64,000 nt of DNA from Candidatus Competibacteraceae bacterium (GTDB lineage Bacteria; Pseudomonadota; Gammaproteobacteria; Competibacterales; Competibacteraceae): the NCBI GenBank assembly GCA_016699715.1, contig CP065007.1, positions 1,178,001 through 1,242,000 on the forward strand, read 5' to 3'. Shown in pieces: positions 1 through 8,332 of the stretch (positions are counted from its first letter, which is position 1; each line of letters begins with the position of its first letter). Under the pieces are notes generated by a model. That model searched no databases. It was not told the DNA's origin and saw only the letters and a list, made by a program, of their open reading frames with translations. A program made the position numbers and the translations under genes.

Positions 1-1308
1 GTTTGCCCCTGTTTCGCCGGTAGTGCCCTGCGCAATCAGGGCGTGCAACCGTTGCTGGATGGCGTGGTGCGCCTGCTGCCGGCCCCGCCCGAGCGTCCGC
101 CGAGCCTGGCGCGCCGCGCCGATGACGGCGAGGAGTGGGTGGCGATGGACCCGGCCGGTCCGCTGGCGGCGCTGGTGTTCAAGGTGCAGATGTGGGAAGG
201 CCGCCGCCATGTGTTCGCCCGACTGTATCGAGGCACGCTGAAGGCCGGCGACGAGGTGACGATTCCCGGACCGGACGGTGCGACACGGCAGGAACGGGTG
301 GCGCGGCTGTTCGAGGTGGACGCCAACCACAAGGCGCGGCTGGATCAGGTGAGCGCCGGGCAGATCGTGCTGCTGGCCGGGCTGCGCTGGGCGACCACCG
401 GCGATACCCTGTGCGCGCCGGACCATCCGCTATGGTTGGAGCGTATCGAGACCCGCGAGCCGGTGCTGGGGCTGGCGATCGAGCCCCAGTCCAGTGCCGA
501 CGAAGGGAAGCTGCTGGAGGCGCTGGACAAGTTGCAGCAGGAAGATCCGACCCTGCGGGTCGAGGAAGATAAGGAGACCGGCCAGCGCGTGCTGCGCGGT
601 ATGGGCGAGTTGCACTTGCAGATCGCCGGTGAGCGGCTGCGGCGGGAGTTTCACGTCAATATCCGGGTCGGCAATCCCGATGTGGTGCTGCGCGAGACGG
701 TCGCCCAGGCGGCCGAGGCCGACCACCTGTTTCATCGGGTGATCGAGCAGCCCGATGGCAAGAAGCTGGAAATGAAGGCGTGGGCGCGCGTGGCGGTGGA
801 GCCGCTGCCGCGTGGGGCCGGCGCCACCGTCGGCGCCGAACCGCGCCCGCGACCGGAAGGCATTGACTTGAATCCAGCCCAGCGCGAAGCCATCGCCGGC
901 GCCGTCGAGGACGTGCTGGCCAACGGCCCAAGCACCGGCGCGCCCTTACAGGATCTGGCGGTCCGAGTGCTGGACGTGGAGCTGTTCGGTGCCCTGTCCA
1001 GCCCGCAGGCATTGCGGGTGGCGGTGGCGGAAGCGACCCGCAAGGCGCTTGCCCGGGCCGGTGGGCTGATCTTGCGGCCGATCATGGCCACCGAGGTGGT
1101 GGTGCCCGAAAGCGACGTCGGCGCGGTGCTGGGCGATTTGCAGTCCCGCCGGGCGGTGATCCGGGATACCACCAGCCTGGGCGAAGTGACGGCGATCCAC
1201 TGCGATTGCGCCCTGGACCGGCTGCTCGGTTACATCACCGATCTGCGCGGCATGACCCACGGCCGAGGTCAGTTCACCATGCGCTTTGACCGTTTCGACA
1301 TTGGTTGA
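1..1308 (+). CDS. Elongation factor G-like translational GTPase, 3' part
   Basis: The 5' end lies outside the window; the frame is open from base 1 and gives 435 residues. The first residues (CPCFAGSALRNQGVQPLLD) match the end of the EF-G GTP-binding domain. Domain II follows, then domain III with GMGELHLQI, then domains IV and V ending in LGYITDLRGMTHGRGQFTM. EF-G moves tRNA and mRNA through the ribosome using GTP. This copy is divergent: domain IV lacks the usual GGRGQYG loop and instead reads through an HRVIEQPDGKKLEMKAW segment. It is therefore more likely an EF-G paralogue than the main fusA. Family assignment is certain; the specific role is not. Confidence 0.9.
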   Translation, partial: VCPCFAGSALRNQGVQPLLDGVVRLLPAPPERPPSLARRADDGEEWVAMDPAGPLAALVFKVQMWEGRRHVFARLYRGTLKAGDEVTIPGPDGATRQERVARLFEVDANHKARLDQVSAGQIVLLAGLRWATTGDTLCAPDHPLWLERIETREPVLGLAIEPQSSADEGKLLEALDKLQQEDPTLRVEEDKETGQRVLRGMGELHLQIAGERLRREFHVNIRVGNPDVVLRETVAQAAEADHLFHRVIEQPDGKKLEMKAWARVAVEPLPRGAGATVGAEPRPRPEGIDLNPAQREAIAGAVEDVLANGPSTGAPLQDLAVRVLDVELFGALSSPQALRVAVAEATRKALARAGGLILRPIMATEVVVPESDVGAVLGDLQSRRAVIRDTTSLGEVTAIHCDCALDRLLGYITDLRGMTHGRGQFTMRFDRFDIG

Positions 1309-1666
1309 GCCGGCCTGGCGTGGCAACAGGTCCCGCCGTCACTCCCATCTCCCTGTGGGAGAGGGGTTGAGGGTGAGTGTTCCGGTAGAACGCTATCTGA
1401 CCGCGAGCTGCCCGATGATGACATGCGGCAGGCCGTCGAAGAGGACCTCCGTTCCTAAATTGAATTTTCCCCGGGACGTGTCCGGGGTGTGGATAAAGTC
1501 CGGCGGTGCCCCAACGCTGCTGGCGGATTGCACGGCCCCAATGGGCCTGAAGTCGCCGAGCGCGACGGCGCGAATCGCCAAGACTCTTTCGATGGTGGGC
1601 CGGGCGGCCTGGGCGCTCTTGGGTCCGGCGGCCTGGGCAGTCCTGGTGGTAGCCGTTCTCCCCCCT
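1309..1666. other. Intergenic stretch between the EF-G-like gene and the IS66 remnant
   Basis: About 350 bases hold the short repeat noted at its left end and an open minus-strand stretch, 1393-1581, of 62 codons from a TTG (begins MAIRAVALGDFRPIGAV). The open frame continues upstream into the transposase side, so it could be the tail of a gene broken by the insertion. I do not recognise its product. A GC-rich direct repetition (GGCGGCCTGGGC, around 1604-1640) lies next to the transposase stop. Confidence 0.3.
1340..1379. repeat. Short intergenic repeat of the CTCCC...GGGAGAGG type
   Basis: The stretch contains CTCCCTGTGGGAGAG, a short self-complementary motif followed by GGGTTGAGGGTGAG. From memory, similar sequences recur between genes in many GC-rich proteobacteria. 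It lies just after the EF-G-like gene and may act as a weak hairpin. Copy number in this genome is unknown. Confidence 0.4.
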
Positions 1667-3213
1667 CTACCGGGGCAAGGGGGCGAGAGGCAGTCCGGCG
1701 CGGCGGTCGGCGATGGCGCGTTCGAGAGTGCGCCAAGGGGAGTGGCCGCGCTGGCGGCAGGTATCGATGACGCTGGCGAGCAGAGCGAAGACCCGCGAAC
1801 CCACCGGGGTGCGGGTACCGTGACTGATCTTGCGCGCGATCACCCAATGGCGTAGTGCCCGCTCTGCTACATTGTTGGTCAGTGGCAGTTCGGGATGACT
1901 CAGCACCTGGAAGATGGCTTCCCAGTCGTTGAGCAACTCCACCGCCAAGGCGTGGGTTTTGGCGTGGGCGTGACCCTGGCGCCGTTCGCAGGCCGCGCGC
2001 AACGCGGCCAGTACCATCATGTGTTGGGTCGGCGGCGCGACCGGCGGCGGACCTTCGCGGGCCGCGTAGACCGCCGCCATCAGCGCCTCCAAGGTCTCCA
2101 GCACGAACCGGCCAAAGACACGGGCCTCGCGGTCGCCACTCTCGGCCAAGCCCCGCGCCTTGCGAATCAGGTGTGCCCAACAGCGTAACCGGCGCGGGTG
2201 GTTGCGGTAGGCCATCCAGCCATCGCTCATCAGCCAGCCGCTAAAGCCGTCCAGCACGTTCTCGACCCGCTCCTTGCCGCGCCCGGCCACGTAGTACAGG
2301 GTCGCGGTCGCCGCGACAAACACCCACAGCCACAGCGGCCGGCCGTGTTCGGGCCAGGAGGTTTCGTCGGCGTGCAGCAGATGGCTGTCCAGAACCGCCT
2401 GGACGAGTTCGTCTTCCGCCGGCGCCACGGCCGCGCCGGCTTCGTGGAGCGTCCGATGGATCGTGCCGGTACTGAGCTTCAGGCCCAGCCACTCGTCCAG
2501 GAATTCGCGAATCCGCGCCCGCGACAGCCGGAACCGGAAAGCCAGTGCCACGATCAGCGCCGCCAACCCCGGCCCCACCAGCCGCCATTCGCTGAGTTCA
2601 ATCCCCGCCAGCAGTGGGTCCACCACGCCCTGGCCGGCCACCGCCCGGGTCCGATGGCCACAGGCGCAGGGGGCTTCGTCATAGCGATGGTCCACGACCC
2701 ACAGCGTCAACCCCGGCCGCGCCGGATCGCCCCAGTGCAGGTCGACCGCCTGAAACCCGGTGTAGGCCACCGCACCCACTGGGTCCAGCGGCCGGCCACA
2801 ACCGGCGCAGGTGTCGGGGTAATGGGCCTGTTCGGCATTCGCCTGGAACACCTGAGTCCGGCCGATCCCCGGCGCCCCCGGCTGCTTACCCGGTTTACGG
2901 GCGGGTTTCGCGTCCGCCGGTTTCGCCTCGGCCGACGGCGGTTCCGCCGGCACCGGCTTCGCGTCTGCCGGTGCCGACTCGGGTCCCTCGTCCGCCGCAT
3001 CGGCGGCATCCGATTCCGGCCCGTCACCCGGTCGGTCCCACGGCGCCCGACTGCTCGGCGGCCGCGAACTGTTGTCCGGTCCCTGATTCAACCGGTCCAG
3101 CGCCTCCTTCAAATCGTCCAGCAGCTTGCCCGACAGCGCACGCACCTCGGCCTCCCCAGCGAATCCAGGTAGGCGTGGTCTAATTGGCGCAGGCTATGTG
3201 GGCTGAGGTGCAT
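1667..3213 (-). pseudogene. tnpC: IS66-family transposase (TnpC-like), frameshifted near its start
   Basis: The main frame (1667-3145) carries the IS66 hallmarks: an N-terminal DLKEALDRLNQGPDNSSRPPSS segment, a zinc-binding region (CAGCGRPLD...CACGH), HADETSW, SDGWMAYR...RCWAHLIRKAR and NNVAERALRHWVIARKISHGTRT. The frame has only a GTG to start from. An ATG at 3213 in another frame encodes MHLSPHSLRQLDHAYLDSL, which looks like the usual first residues of these transposases. The two parts are joined by a frame slip near 3150-3160. No tnpA or tnpB is present, as in the single-gene ISBst12-like branch. I could not define terminal inverted repeats. Probably inactive. Confidence 0.75.
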
Positions 3214-3276
3214 GGTGGTTGATCGTGGGGCTGGACTCTAGTTTTCCATACCTACTCCCCGAGGGGAAGTTAGCCA

Positions 3277-4881
3277 TTACCGGGAGGGGTGTGAAGAGTT
3301 ACTCCTGGTGAAGCCGACGATCATGAGGACGCCCGCCGACGCGGCCACCGTCTTGGCGGCGGGTGCGGACAGAAGCGCCGCGTAGGCCGCTATTTCGGTC
3401 GCGGTGGCCGCCGCGCCAGTGGCTGCGACGACTTTGCCGGCGATCGCCGCAGGGGCGACTATCGTCGAAGTGGATCCGACCGCCGCCCCGGTCCCGACCG
3501 TGGCTCCCGTTCCGACCGTTGCGCCGGTCCCGACCGTTGCGCCGGCCGATGCGCCTGCGCCCACGGCGACGACGTGGACGAGAGCCACGCTGGCTCCCAC
3601 AATGATGACGCCCGCGGCTACAGCCCCCAGTAATATGGAGACATAGTGCAGCCGTGCCCTCATGTCCTTTACATCACGGCCGCCCGGGAAATCGTAGGAC
3701 GGCTTGACTCGCATGTACTTGTCCTTGAGCGTCTCGTTGTATTGCTGGTAAAACTTCCAGGCGACCTCCCGTGGCGCGATGATGACGTGATTCGGAGCGC
3801 CCGGATCAAAGAAACGAATCTTCTTCGGGAGCTCGGCCCGCAGATCTCCAGTAAGTTGGATGAAAGCCGGGTCCACGGCCACGAGATCCAGGTGGCGCGC
3901 GGGCTGCTGCCTCCTCCTCCGCCTTACCGGTTGGCGAATGTCGTAGAGGATCAGTCCTCGCGGCGGAGTGTGGTTAGTATTCTGCGTACAGACGAACCGC
4001 TCGAGCAAGTCGTTGGGGAACGGCAAGCCATGAGGGGGGAACCAGTTAGCCTCCCAAGAATTCCACGCCTGCTCTTTATGCCTGCGCCCAAGATTGTGCG
4101 CAACGTGGTGAAAGCGATTGATATAAGGCGCGGCATCAGGGTTGACGCCGAGTTCTGGCATGAAAAAGTAGGCTTGCCGATTCCTGAAATCGACAATGTC
4201 CGGGCGATCCCCCTGCGCCCACTGGCGGAGCGTGTTTAGCAATTCTCTTGCGAATGGCTGGTTCGGTGCGCCACCCGGAACCTGGAAATTGTAATCCCAG
4301 TTGATACTGCGGAAGACCGCAGCTTCCTGTACGTTGGCATTAGTCAAATAGGCGCGGGCAATGATATCCGCAGCATCCAGTACCGCATTTTCATCGATTG
4401 CGACCAGGTTGCCATTACAGGCTGGACCGGGGTGGCGCTGGATCACGCCGGCTGGAGCAGCCCCGAAGGCGAAGTCCAGCGGCAACGGGCGGCCGGCGGC
4501 CACGAGGTCGGCAGCCCGATCCGCCGCGCTTTCTAACGGGTCGTTGACAGCGCCCACCTGCACCGGCGAGGGCGGGTCTGCGCCGCTCTGCTGGACGACA
4601 TGGGCCAGCTCATGGGCGAGCAGCCACAGGCCCGCTCGCGCTTCGGGGCTGTAGCGTCCCTCCGCGAAGACAATATGCGAGCCGACGGTGTAGGCCCCCG
4701 CGCCGATGGCTCGGGCGGAGGCGGCTGCCCGTCCGTCGGTGTGCAGGCACACATGGCCGAAGTCGCGGACGAACCTCGCCTCCATAAGAATGCGGACGGC
4801 AGGCTCCAGCGGCAAACCGGGTGAGCCCAGCACTTCCTGAATGACTGGCCGGTAATCAATGGGTTGGTGTTCGAGTGTCAT
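3277..4881 (-). CDS. DUF4157 metallopeptidase-like protein with hydrophobic Gly/Ala tail
   Basis: This 534-residue protein has an N-terminal DUF4157 domain: HTDGRAAASARAIGAGAYTVGSHIVF leads to a zinc-protease HExxH motif at residues 90-94 (HELAH, followed by VVQQ). The middle 250 residues are unrecognised and include a basic RRRRRQQ patch. From about residue 410 the chain becomes strongly hydrophobic, with a glycine-zipper-like segment of GATVGT repeats. DUF4157 proteins often accompany extracellular contractile injection systems or act as secreted toxins, but no such apparatus is visible here. Role as an exported effector is inference. It ends 64 bases from the transposase remnant. The ATG is preceded by GGAGGTCGCA, a good ribosome binding site. 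Confidence 0.7.
   Translation of the reverse strand: MTLEHQPIDYRPVIQEVLGSPGLPLEPAVRILMEARFVRDFGHVCLHTDGRAAASARAIGAGAYTVGSHIVFAEGRYSPEARAGLWLLAHELAHVVQQSGADPPSPVQVGAVNDPLESAADRAADLVAAGRPLPLDFAFGAAPAGVIQRHPGPACNGNLVAIDENAVLDAADIIARAYLTNANVQEAAVFRSINWDYNFQVPGGAPNQPFARELLNTLRQWAQGDRPDIVDFRNRQAYFFMPELGVNPDAAPYINRFHHVAHNLGRRHKEQAWNSWEANWFPPHGLPFPNDLLERFVCTQNTNHTPPRGLILYDIRQPVRRRRRQQPARHLDLVAVDPAFIQLTGDLRAELPKKIRFFDPGAPNHVIIAPREVAWKFYQQYNETLKDKYMRVKPSYDFPGGRDVKDMRARLHYVSILLGAVAAGVIIVGASVALVHVVAVGAGASAGATVGTGATVGTGATVGTGAAVGSTSTIVAPAAIAGKVVAATGAAATATEIAAYAALLSAPAAKTVAASAGVLMIVGFTRSNSSHPSR
3491..3544. repeat. Three 18-bp tandem repeats inside the DUF4157 gene
   Basis: Three near-identical 18-base units (GTCCCGACCGTTGCGCCG type) encode the GTGATV hexapeptide repeat of the hydrophobic tail. 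Units differ at a few positions only, so copy number could vary by slippage. Confidence 0.8.
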
Positions 4882-4897
4882 TGCGACCTCCTGATTG

Positions 4898-5029
4898 GGG
4901 TAATACCGTTTACCGATAGGTTTTGTATTTTCAGGTCAAAAACAGCGCCATTCGTCATACCTGCTTTCGCGGGTATGACGGAATAGCAAGAGCCATGAAA
5001 GCGAAAACCTACCGGGAAACGGTATAACC
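4898..5029. repeat. MITE-like element: long imperfect inverted repeats around an inner hairpin
   Basis: The left arm (about 4898-4933) and right arm (about 4995-5029) are imperfect inverted copies of roughly 34 bases sharing ATACCGTTT, CCG.TAGGTTTT and TTTCA. Between them, 4953-4980 form a second palindrome, CGTCATACC...GGTATGACG. A nested structure of this kind fits a small non-autonomous element or REP-type repeat. It occupies the gap between the DUF4157 gene and the lipoprotein-like gene, close upstream of the DUF4157 start. No target-site duplication was established. Confidence 0.65.
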
Positions 5030-5105
5030 TTGGGCGGACTTCCCCTCAATGCGTGTTTCCAGGCACGCCTCGGCAGGTTCAATGAAATCAAGTCAACGCC
5101 ACAGG

Positions 5106-5864
5106 TTAAGGTTCGGGTGGGCGGGTCGATGGGGCTTGGGGTTTGAGGTAGACGCTGATGTATTGCTCGTAATGTTGGCCGTTGAGGGTGTGGGCATCAG
5201 GGTTTCGGGCGTCGCCGGTGATGATGAAGCGGCACCGCGAAAGTTTTTGGCCGGCGACAGGGGTGGCGTCCGGGTCTTCGGCGGCGCAGACGCGGAGTTG
5301 GAAAACAGGATCGCGGCGTTGCTCGGGCGTGGCGCGGCCCACGGCCACGGCGGCGACCGGGGTATCTGCGAACAGGTTGCCGAAGAAATCGCCCTCGTGA
5401 AGGGTGAATTCCCGGCGTTCCGGTTCGGTGGTTTGCAAGGCGGGATACGGGCCGTGGTCGGCGCGCAGTGAGATCTGGACCTCGACGCCGAAATGGTTGG
5501 TTCGGGCGAGGATGCAGGCCGAGACCCAGCGTTGCTCGTCTTCGGTCAGGGATTGATGAATCCAATGGGGCGCCAAGCCCAGGGTGCCGGGAAATTCGTA
5601 GTGTTGGCCCGCGACGTCAGCGTAGGCGGTGACGCCCGCGCACAGGGCGCAGTCGGTCAGATATTTAATGAACTCTCGGCCGGGCTCAGTCTGAGCGATG
5701 CGGTTGGCTGGGTCGTTTAGGGGATAGCGTTGCGGGGATGACGTGGCGTCGGCGATCGGACAGCTAACCGGCGGCGTTCGAGGGTTGCAACCAGACGCGG
5801 CGAGGCCGAAGATCGCCAGGCCGGTGGAAAGGCACGCGGTAAAGGCTCGGGCGCGGCATCGCAT
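5106..5864 (-). CDS. Predicted exported lipoprotein of unknown function
   Basis: The 252-residue product begins MRCRARAFTACLSTGLAIFG and reaches a cysteine in LAASGC at about residue 26, a plausible though imperfect lipobox. The mature part has several further cysteines (SCPIAD, CALCAG, ACILAR, VCAAED, SRCRF), which suggests disulfides or a bound cofactor outside the cytoplasm. A CxxC (CALC) motif is present but no haem CxxCH. I recognise no family. It stands alone, separated on both sides by repeat-rich gaps. Confidence 0.6.
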   Translation of the reverse strand: MRCRARAFTACLSTGLAIFGLAASGCNPRTPPVSCPIADATSSPQRYPLNDPANRIAQTEPGREFIKYLTDCALCAGVTAYADVAGQHYEFPGTLGLAPHWIHQSLTEDEQRWVSACILARTNHFGVEVQISLRADHGPYPALQTTEPERREFTLHEGDFFGNLFADTPVAAVAVGRATPEQRRDPVFQLRVCAAEDPDATPVAGQKLSRCRFIITGDARNPDAHTLNGQHYEQYISVYLKPQAPSTRPPEP

Positions 5865-5958
5865 GGGGGTGTTTCCTCGACCCAGGGCGCTAAATCCGCC
5901 CGTCGCGATTATTCATTCTTTCCTTGTTGACGTAGCGCAGGTCCACGCCGGAACCGGT

Positions 5959-6005
5959 CCCAACCGGAACGCCCAAGCACTACGAGCTTGGGCGTTCCGG
6001 TTGGG
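5959..6005. repeat. Perfect 19-bp stem hairpin
   Basis: Bases 5959-5977 are exactly complementary to 5987-6005, with a nine-base loop CACTACGAG. The stem is GC-rich and starts CCCAACCGGAACG. There is no following T-run, so it is not a textbook terminator. It lies between the lipoprotein-like gene and the small secreted protein gene, both on the minus strand. It could be a REP element or a transcript-end structure. Confidence 0.8.
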
Positions 6006-6080
6006 AATCCACGCGGGCAGCACCGGCAGCGGGGGCATGAAGGGATGGCGTGGGTGCGCCGGGGGTTGGTCGAGGGTGGC

Positions 6081-6254
6081 TTAGTTTGCCTTGATCAGCG
6101 GCACTTGGGCCAAGCCCCGGAGGTTCAAGGTTTGATCTAAATCATTCAAGCTGACGCCATTGGCGGCTAACTTATTAGCGGCCAGCTTGGAATGGGCGTT
6201 GAACGATAACAACACCATGGACGCGATTGCGACAACTGAGAACAGCTTTTTCAT
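6081..6254 (-). CDS. Small secreted protein, 57 residues
   Basis: The frame begins MKKLFSVVAIASMVLLSFNAHS, a clear Sec signal peptide with likely cleavage after AHS. The mature peptide is only about 35 residues and includes a doubled LAAN (KLAANKLAANG) and ends in PLIKAN. The ATG is preceded by an AGAGGATC ribosome binding site at the right distance, which supports translation. The upstream 200 bases are AT-rich and fit a promoter region. No family is recognised; such short secreted peptides are often missed by gene finders. Confidence 0.6.
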   Translation of the reverse strand: MKKLFSVVAIASMVLLSFNAHSKLAANKLAANGVSLNDLDQTLNLRGLAQVPLIKAN

Positions 6255-6466
6255 TGATTGATCCTCTTAAAGCCAGGTCCCAATGAACGATCCGCTAAGG
6301 TTGGAGGCGATTCGGAACGCGAACAGCCTCGCTTGCAAATGCATTTCAATCTCATTTGCAGCTTGAAATATAGCCTTCAAATGAATCAAATACCAGAGTA
6401 AGCAACTCAGAAATAAAAATTTTTCCACCTTCAAACCCTATCCCAAGGGATTGTGCAAAACGCCCC

Positions 6467-6958
6467 TCAATCGAGCTTTCCCTGGTCGAGCTGTTCCAGC
6501 AGCGGCGGCGTGACGTCGTCGAAACGGACGATCCGCCGGCCTCGATGATCGCGCAGGAAATCCTTGGCCTCTTCTTCGGTGCCGAGCGGCACCAGTTCGT
6601 GGCCCATCGGCCCGAGCATGTCGGAACCGATGACGTACCAGGCGATATGGGCGTCGATCCGGCTCAGACCGTAGTACTCGGTCACGCCGATGCGGGCGAT
6701 GTCGTCCCGGTGGTGACCGGGCGCGTATTTCGGCAGGTTCAGCAGGTACTTGAATAGATCCTTGGCGCCGTCGAAGTGGTGGGCGTGACCGTCCTGGTAC
6801 ACCACCGTCGCTACCCAGTCGGGGTAAAGACCGACGAACATGCCGCAGACCGGGCAGGTGTCCTTGGGGCCAGGCGCGGGTAGTGGTAAAGGTTCCGCCC
6901 AGGCCGACGCCAGGCTGAAGATCAGCAACCATGCCGCCAGTCGGTGGATGCTGAGCAT
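6467..6958 (-). CDS. nosL: NosL-family copper-binding protein
   Basis: The 163-residue product has an N-terminal signal (MLSIHRLAAWLLIFSLASAWA) followed by CPVCGMFVGLYPDW, the Cys-Pro-x-Cys-Gly-Met motif of NosL. NosL proteins deliver copper(I) in the periplasm, classically for nitrous-oxide reductase. The ATG at 6958 is chosen because GGAG lies just upstream and the signal peptide begins there; a longer frame from 7024 would add an unlikely extension. It follows a second NosL-like gene by about 60 bases, which suggests a shared transcript. No nosZ is in the window, so the client protein is unknown. Confidence 0.85.
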   Translation of the reverse strand: MLSIHRLAAWLLIFSLASAWAEPLPLPAPGPKDTCPVCGMFVGLYPDWVATVVYQDGHAHHFDGAKDLFKYLLNLPKYAPGHHRDDIARIGVTEYYGLSRIDAHIAWYVIGSDMLGPMGHELVPLGTEEEAKDFLRDHRGRRIVRFDDVTPPLLEQLDQGKLD

Positions 6959-7020
6959 TGGCTCCGCTTTAAAAAAGGGGACGTGGTAAAAATTGCGTGG
7001 TTCGGGGAAAGGGCCGCTTT

Positions 7021-7674
7021 TCACTGTCCTTGTCCGGCTTGTCCGGCTTGTCCGGCGCGCTGTCGCCGTTCCGCCCGCTTTTTGCGGATCATCTGGGTGT
7101 CGCTGGCCATGCTCAGATAGGCGGCGCGCAAGGCGGCATCGAAATTGCCCAACTCTCCACCCTGCTCGGCCCTGGTTGCTTCCGCCGCTGGCCTGGCGCT
7201 GAAGGCGACCTTGCTCTGCTGGGTCATCACCCCCGGCAACTTCGAGCCGATCAGATAGATGGCTTTATCGACGTCCATCAGCGGCTTTGGCTCGGTGGTG
7301 GCGCCGTAGTCGGCGGCGTAGATGGCTTTGGGTCCCCGGTCCAGGTTCAGCGCCAGGCTGAGCGCGGCGCAGTGCAGCGAGCAGGTCGGGTCCACTCGAT
7401 CATCCTGATAGTGAACCAGATGGCGGCTGTAGTGGAACTGGCGCCGATCCATGCCGCAATAGGGGCACTTGGGGTATTTGCTCAGCTCATTGTCCAGCGG
7501 ATCAGGGTCCGGCTGGGTCTTGGGTACGAATTGCAGGGGTGTGCCGTCGTCCGCGCACGGGGCGGCGTGAGCCGCCGGGCTCAGGGCCGTGATACTGGCG
7601 GTGGCGCCCGCCGCGGCGAGAATGCGCAAAACCTGTCGGCGCTCGGTGTGGATGGGATCGCTCATGGATTGCAT
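7021..7674 (-). CDS. NosL-like protein with a twin-arginine-type signal
   Basis: The 217-residue protein starts MQSMSDPIHTERRQVLRILAAAGATASI, a candidate twin-arginine signal, and has CPYCGMDRRQFHYSRH, a NosL-type metal-binding motif, with a further DPTCSLHC. It may bind copper or another metal outside the cytoplasm. The last residues repeat AGQ three times, from a 9-base tandem repeat in the DNA near 7030. It lies upstream of nosL and downstream of a TlpA-like gene on the same strand. Export as a folded protein is inferred from the RR motif only. Confidence 0.75.
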   Translation of the reverse strand: MQSMSDPIHTERRQVLRILAAAGATASITALSPAAHAAPCADDGTPLQFVPKTQPDPDPLDNELSKYPKCPYCGMDRRQFHYSRHLVHYQDDRVDPTCSLHCAALSLALNLDRGPKAIYAADYGATTEPKPLMDVDKAIYLIGSKLPGVMTQQSKVAFSARPAAEATRAEQGGELGNFDAALRAAYLSMASDTQMIRKKRAERRQRAGQAGQAGQGQ

Positions 7675-7739
7675 GACTCCTGCTGTGGTTTTAAGAGCGC
7701 CATTTTAGGACAAGGCGGCACGAAGCGTTTTGAGAATGC

Positions 7740-8246
7740 TCATAGCAGACTGGCGATCGCCCGTTCGAACACCTCTGGCGTGGATTCGCCGACGATCCGG
7801 GCGCGGATGACGCCCTGCCGATCGACGATGAAGGTCATCGGCAGGCCCATGACCCCATAGCCGCGGGTTACTTCGCCTTGCGGGTCCAGCAACACCTCGT
7901 AGGAAATGCCAAGTCCCTGGACGAAGGGCCGCACGGTTTCCAGCGGTTGCAGCACGTTGACGGCGAGGATGGCCAGTCCCCGGTCGCGGTACTGGCGGTA
8001 GACCGGCTCCAACGCCTGCATCTCGGCGTGGCAGTAGGGGCACCAGTCGGCCCAGAAGCGGATGGCAACCACTTGGTCGCGATACTGCTCGGGGAAGCGG
8101 ACGGCGGGGCCATCCAGCCGCTCCAGGGTGAAGGCGGGGGCGGGAGCGTCGGTTTTGACGGCGGTGACGTTCTGCTCGCAGCCGGCGAGGAGGGCGAGCA
8201 GGAGGAGGGTGGGGAAAAGCCAAGGCGGGGATGGAGCATGCAACAA
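7740..8246 (-). CDS. TlpA/ResA-type thioredoxin lipoprotein
   Basis: The mature domain contains FWADWCPYCHAEM, the thioredoxin-fold CxxC site (WCPYC), and a cis-proline region GVMGLPMTFIVD, as in TlpA/ResA. A hydrophobic leader ending LLALLAGC fits a lipoprotein. Such proteins reduce disulfides outside the cytoplasm, often in metal-site or cytochrome assembly, which fits the adjoining NosL genes. The start is uncertain: a TTG at 8246 places the signal peptide at the N-terminus, whereas an ATG at 8303 gives a long leader. It is transcribed divergently from the DUF1902 gene. Confidence 0.8.
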   Translation of the reverse strand: MLHAPSPPWLFPTLLLLALLAGCEQNVTAVKTDAPAPAFTLERLDGPAVRFPEQYRDQVVAIRFWADWCPYCHAEMQALEPVYRQYRDRGLAILAVNVLQPLETVRPFVQGLGISYEVLLDPQGEVTRGYGVMGLPMTFIVDRQGVIRARIVGESTPEVFERAIASLL

Positions 8247-8332
8247 GCCGGCGCTTTGCCGATCCCGCAAATTCGATGTTAAATTGAACACCTTATATAG
8301 CATCGTGGATGACCTGATGAGAGTTGCGATTG

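Noticed and set aside
2198..3172. Long open frame (324 codons) antisense to the IS66 transposase
   Set aside because: It mirrors the transposase codon pattern in a GC-rich gene and has Arg/Pro-rich low-complexity content with no family match.
3277..4881. Extracellular contractile injection system locus
   Set aside because: Only a DUF4157 protein is present; no sheath, tube, baseplate or AAA genes lie in the window.
6360..6400. Possible FNR box (TTGATTCATTTGAA on the minus strand) before the small secreted protein gene
   Set aside because: The second half-site differs from ATCAA at two of five positions, so the match is no better than chance in this AT-rich gap.
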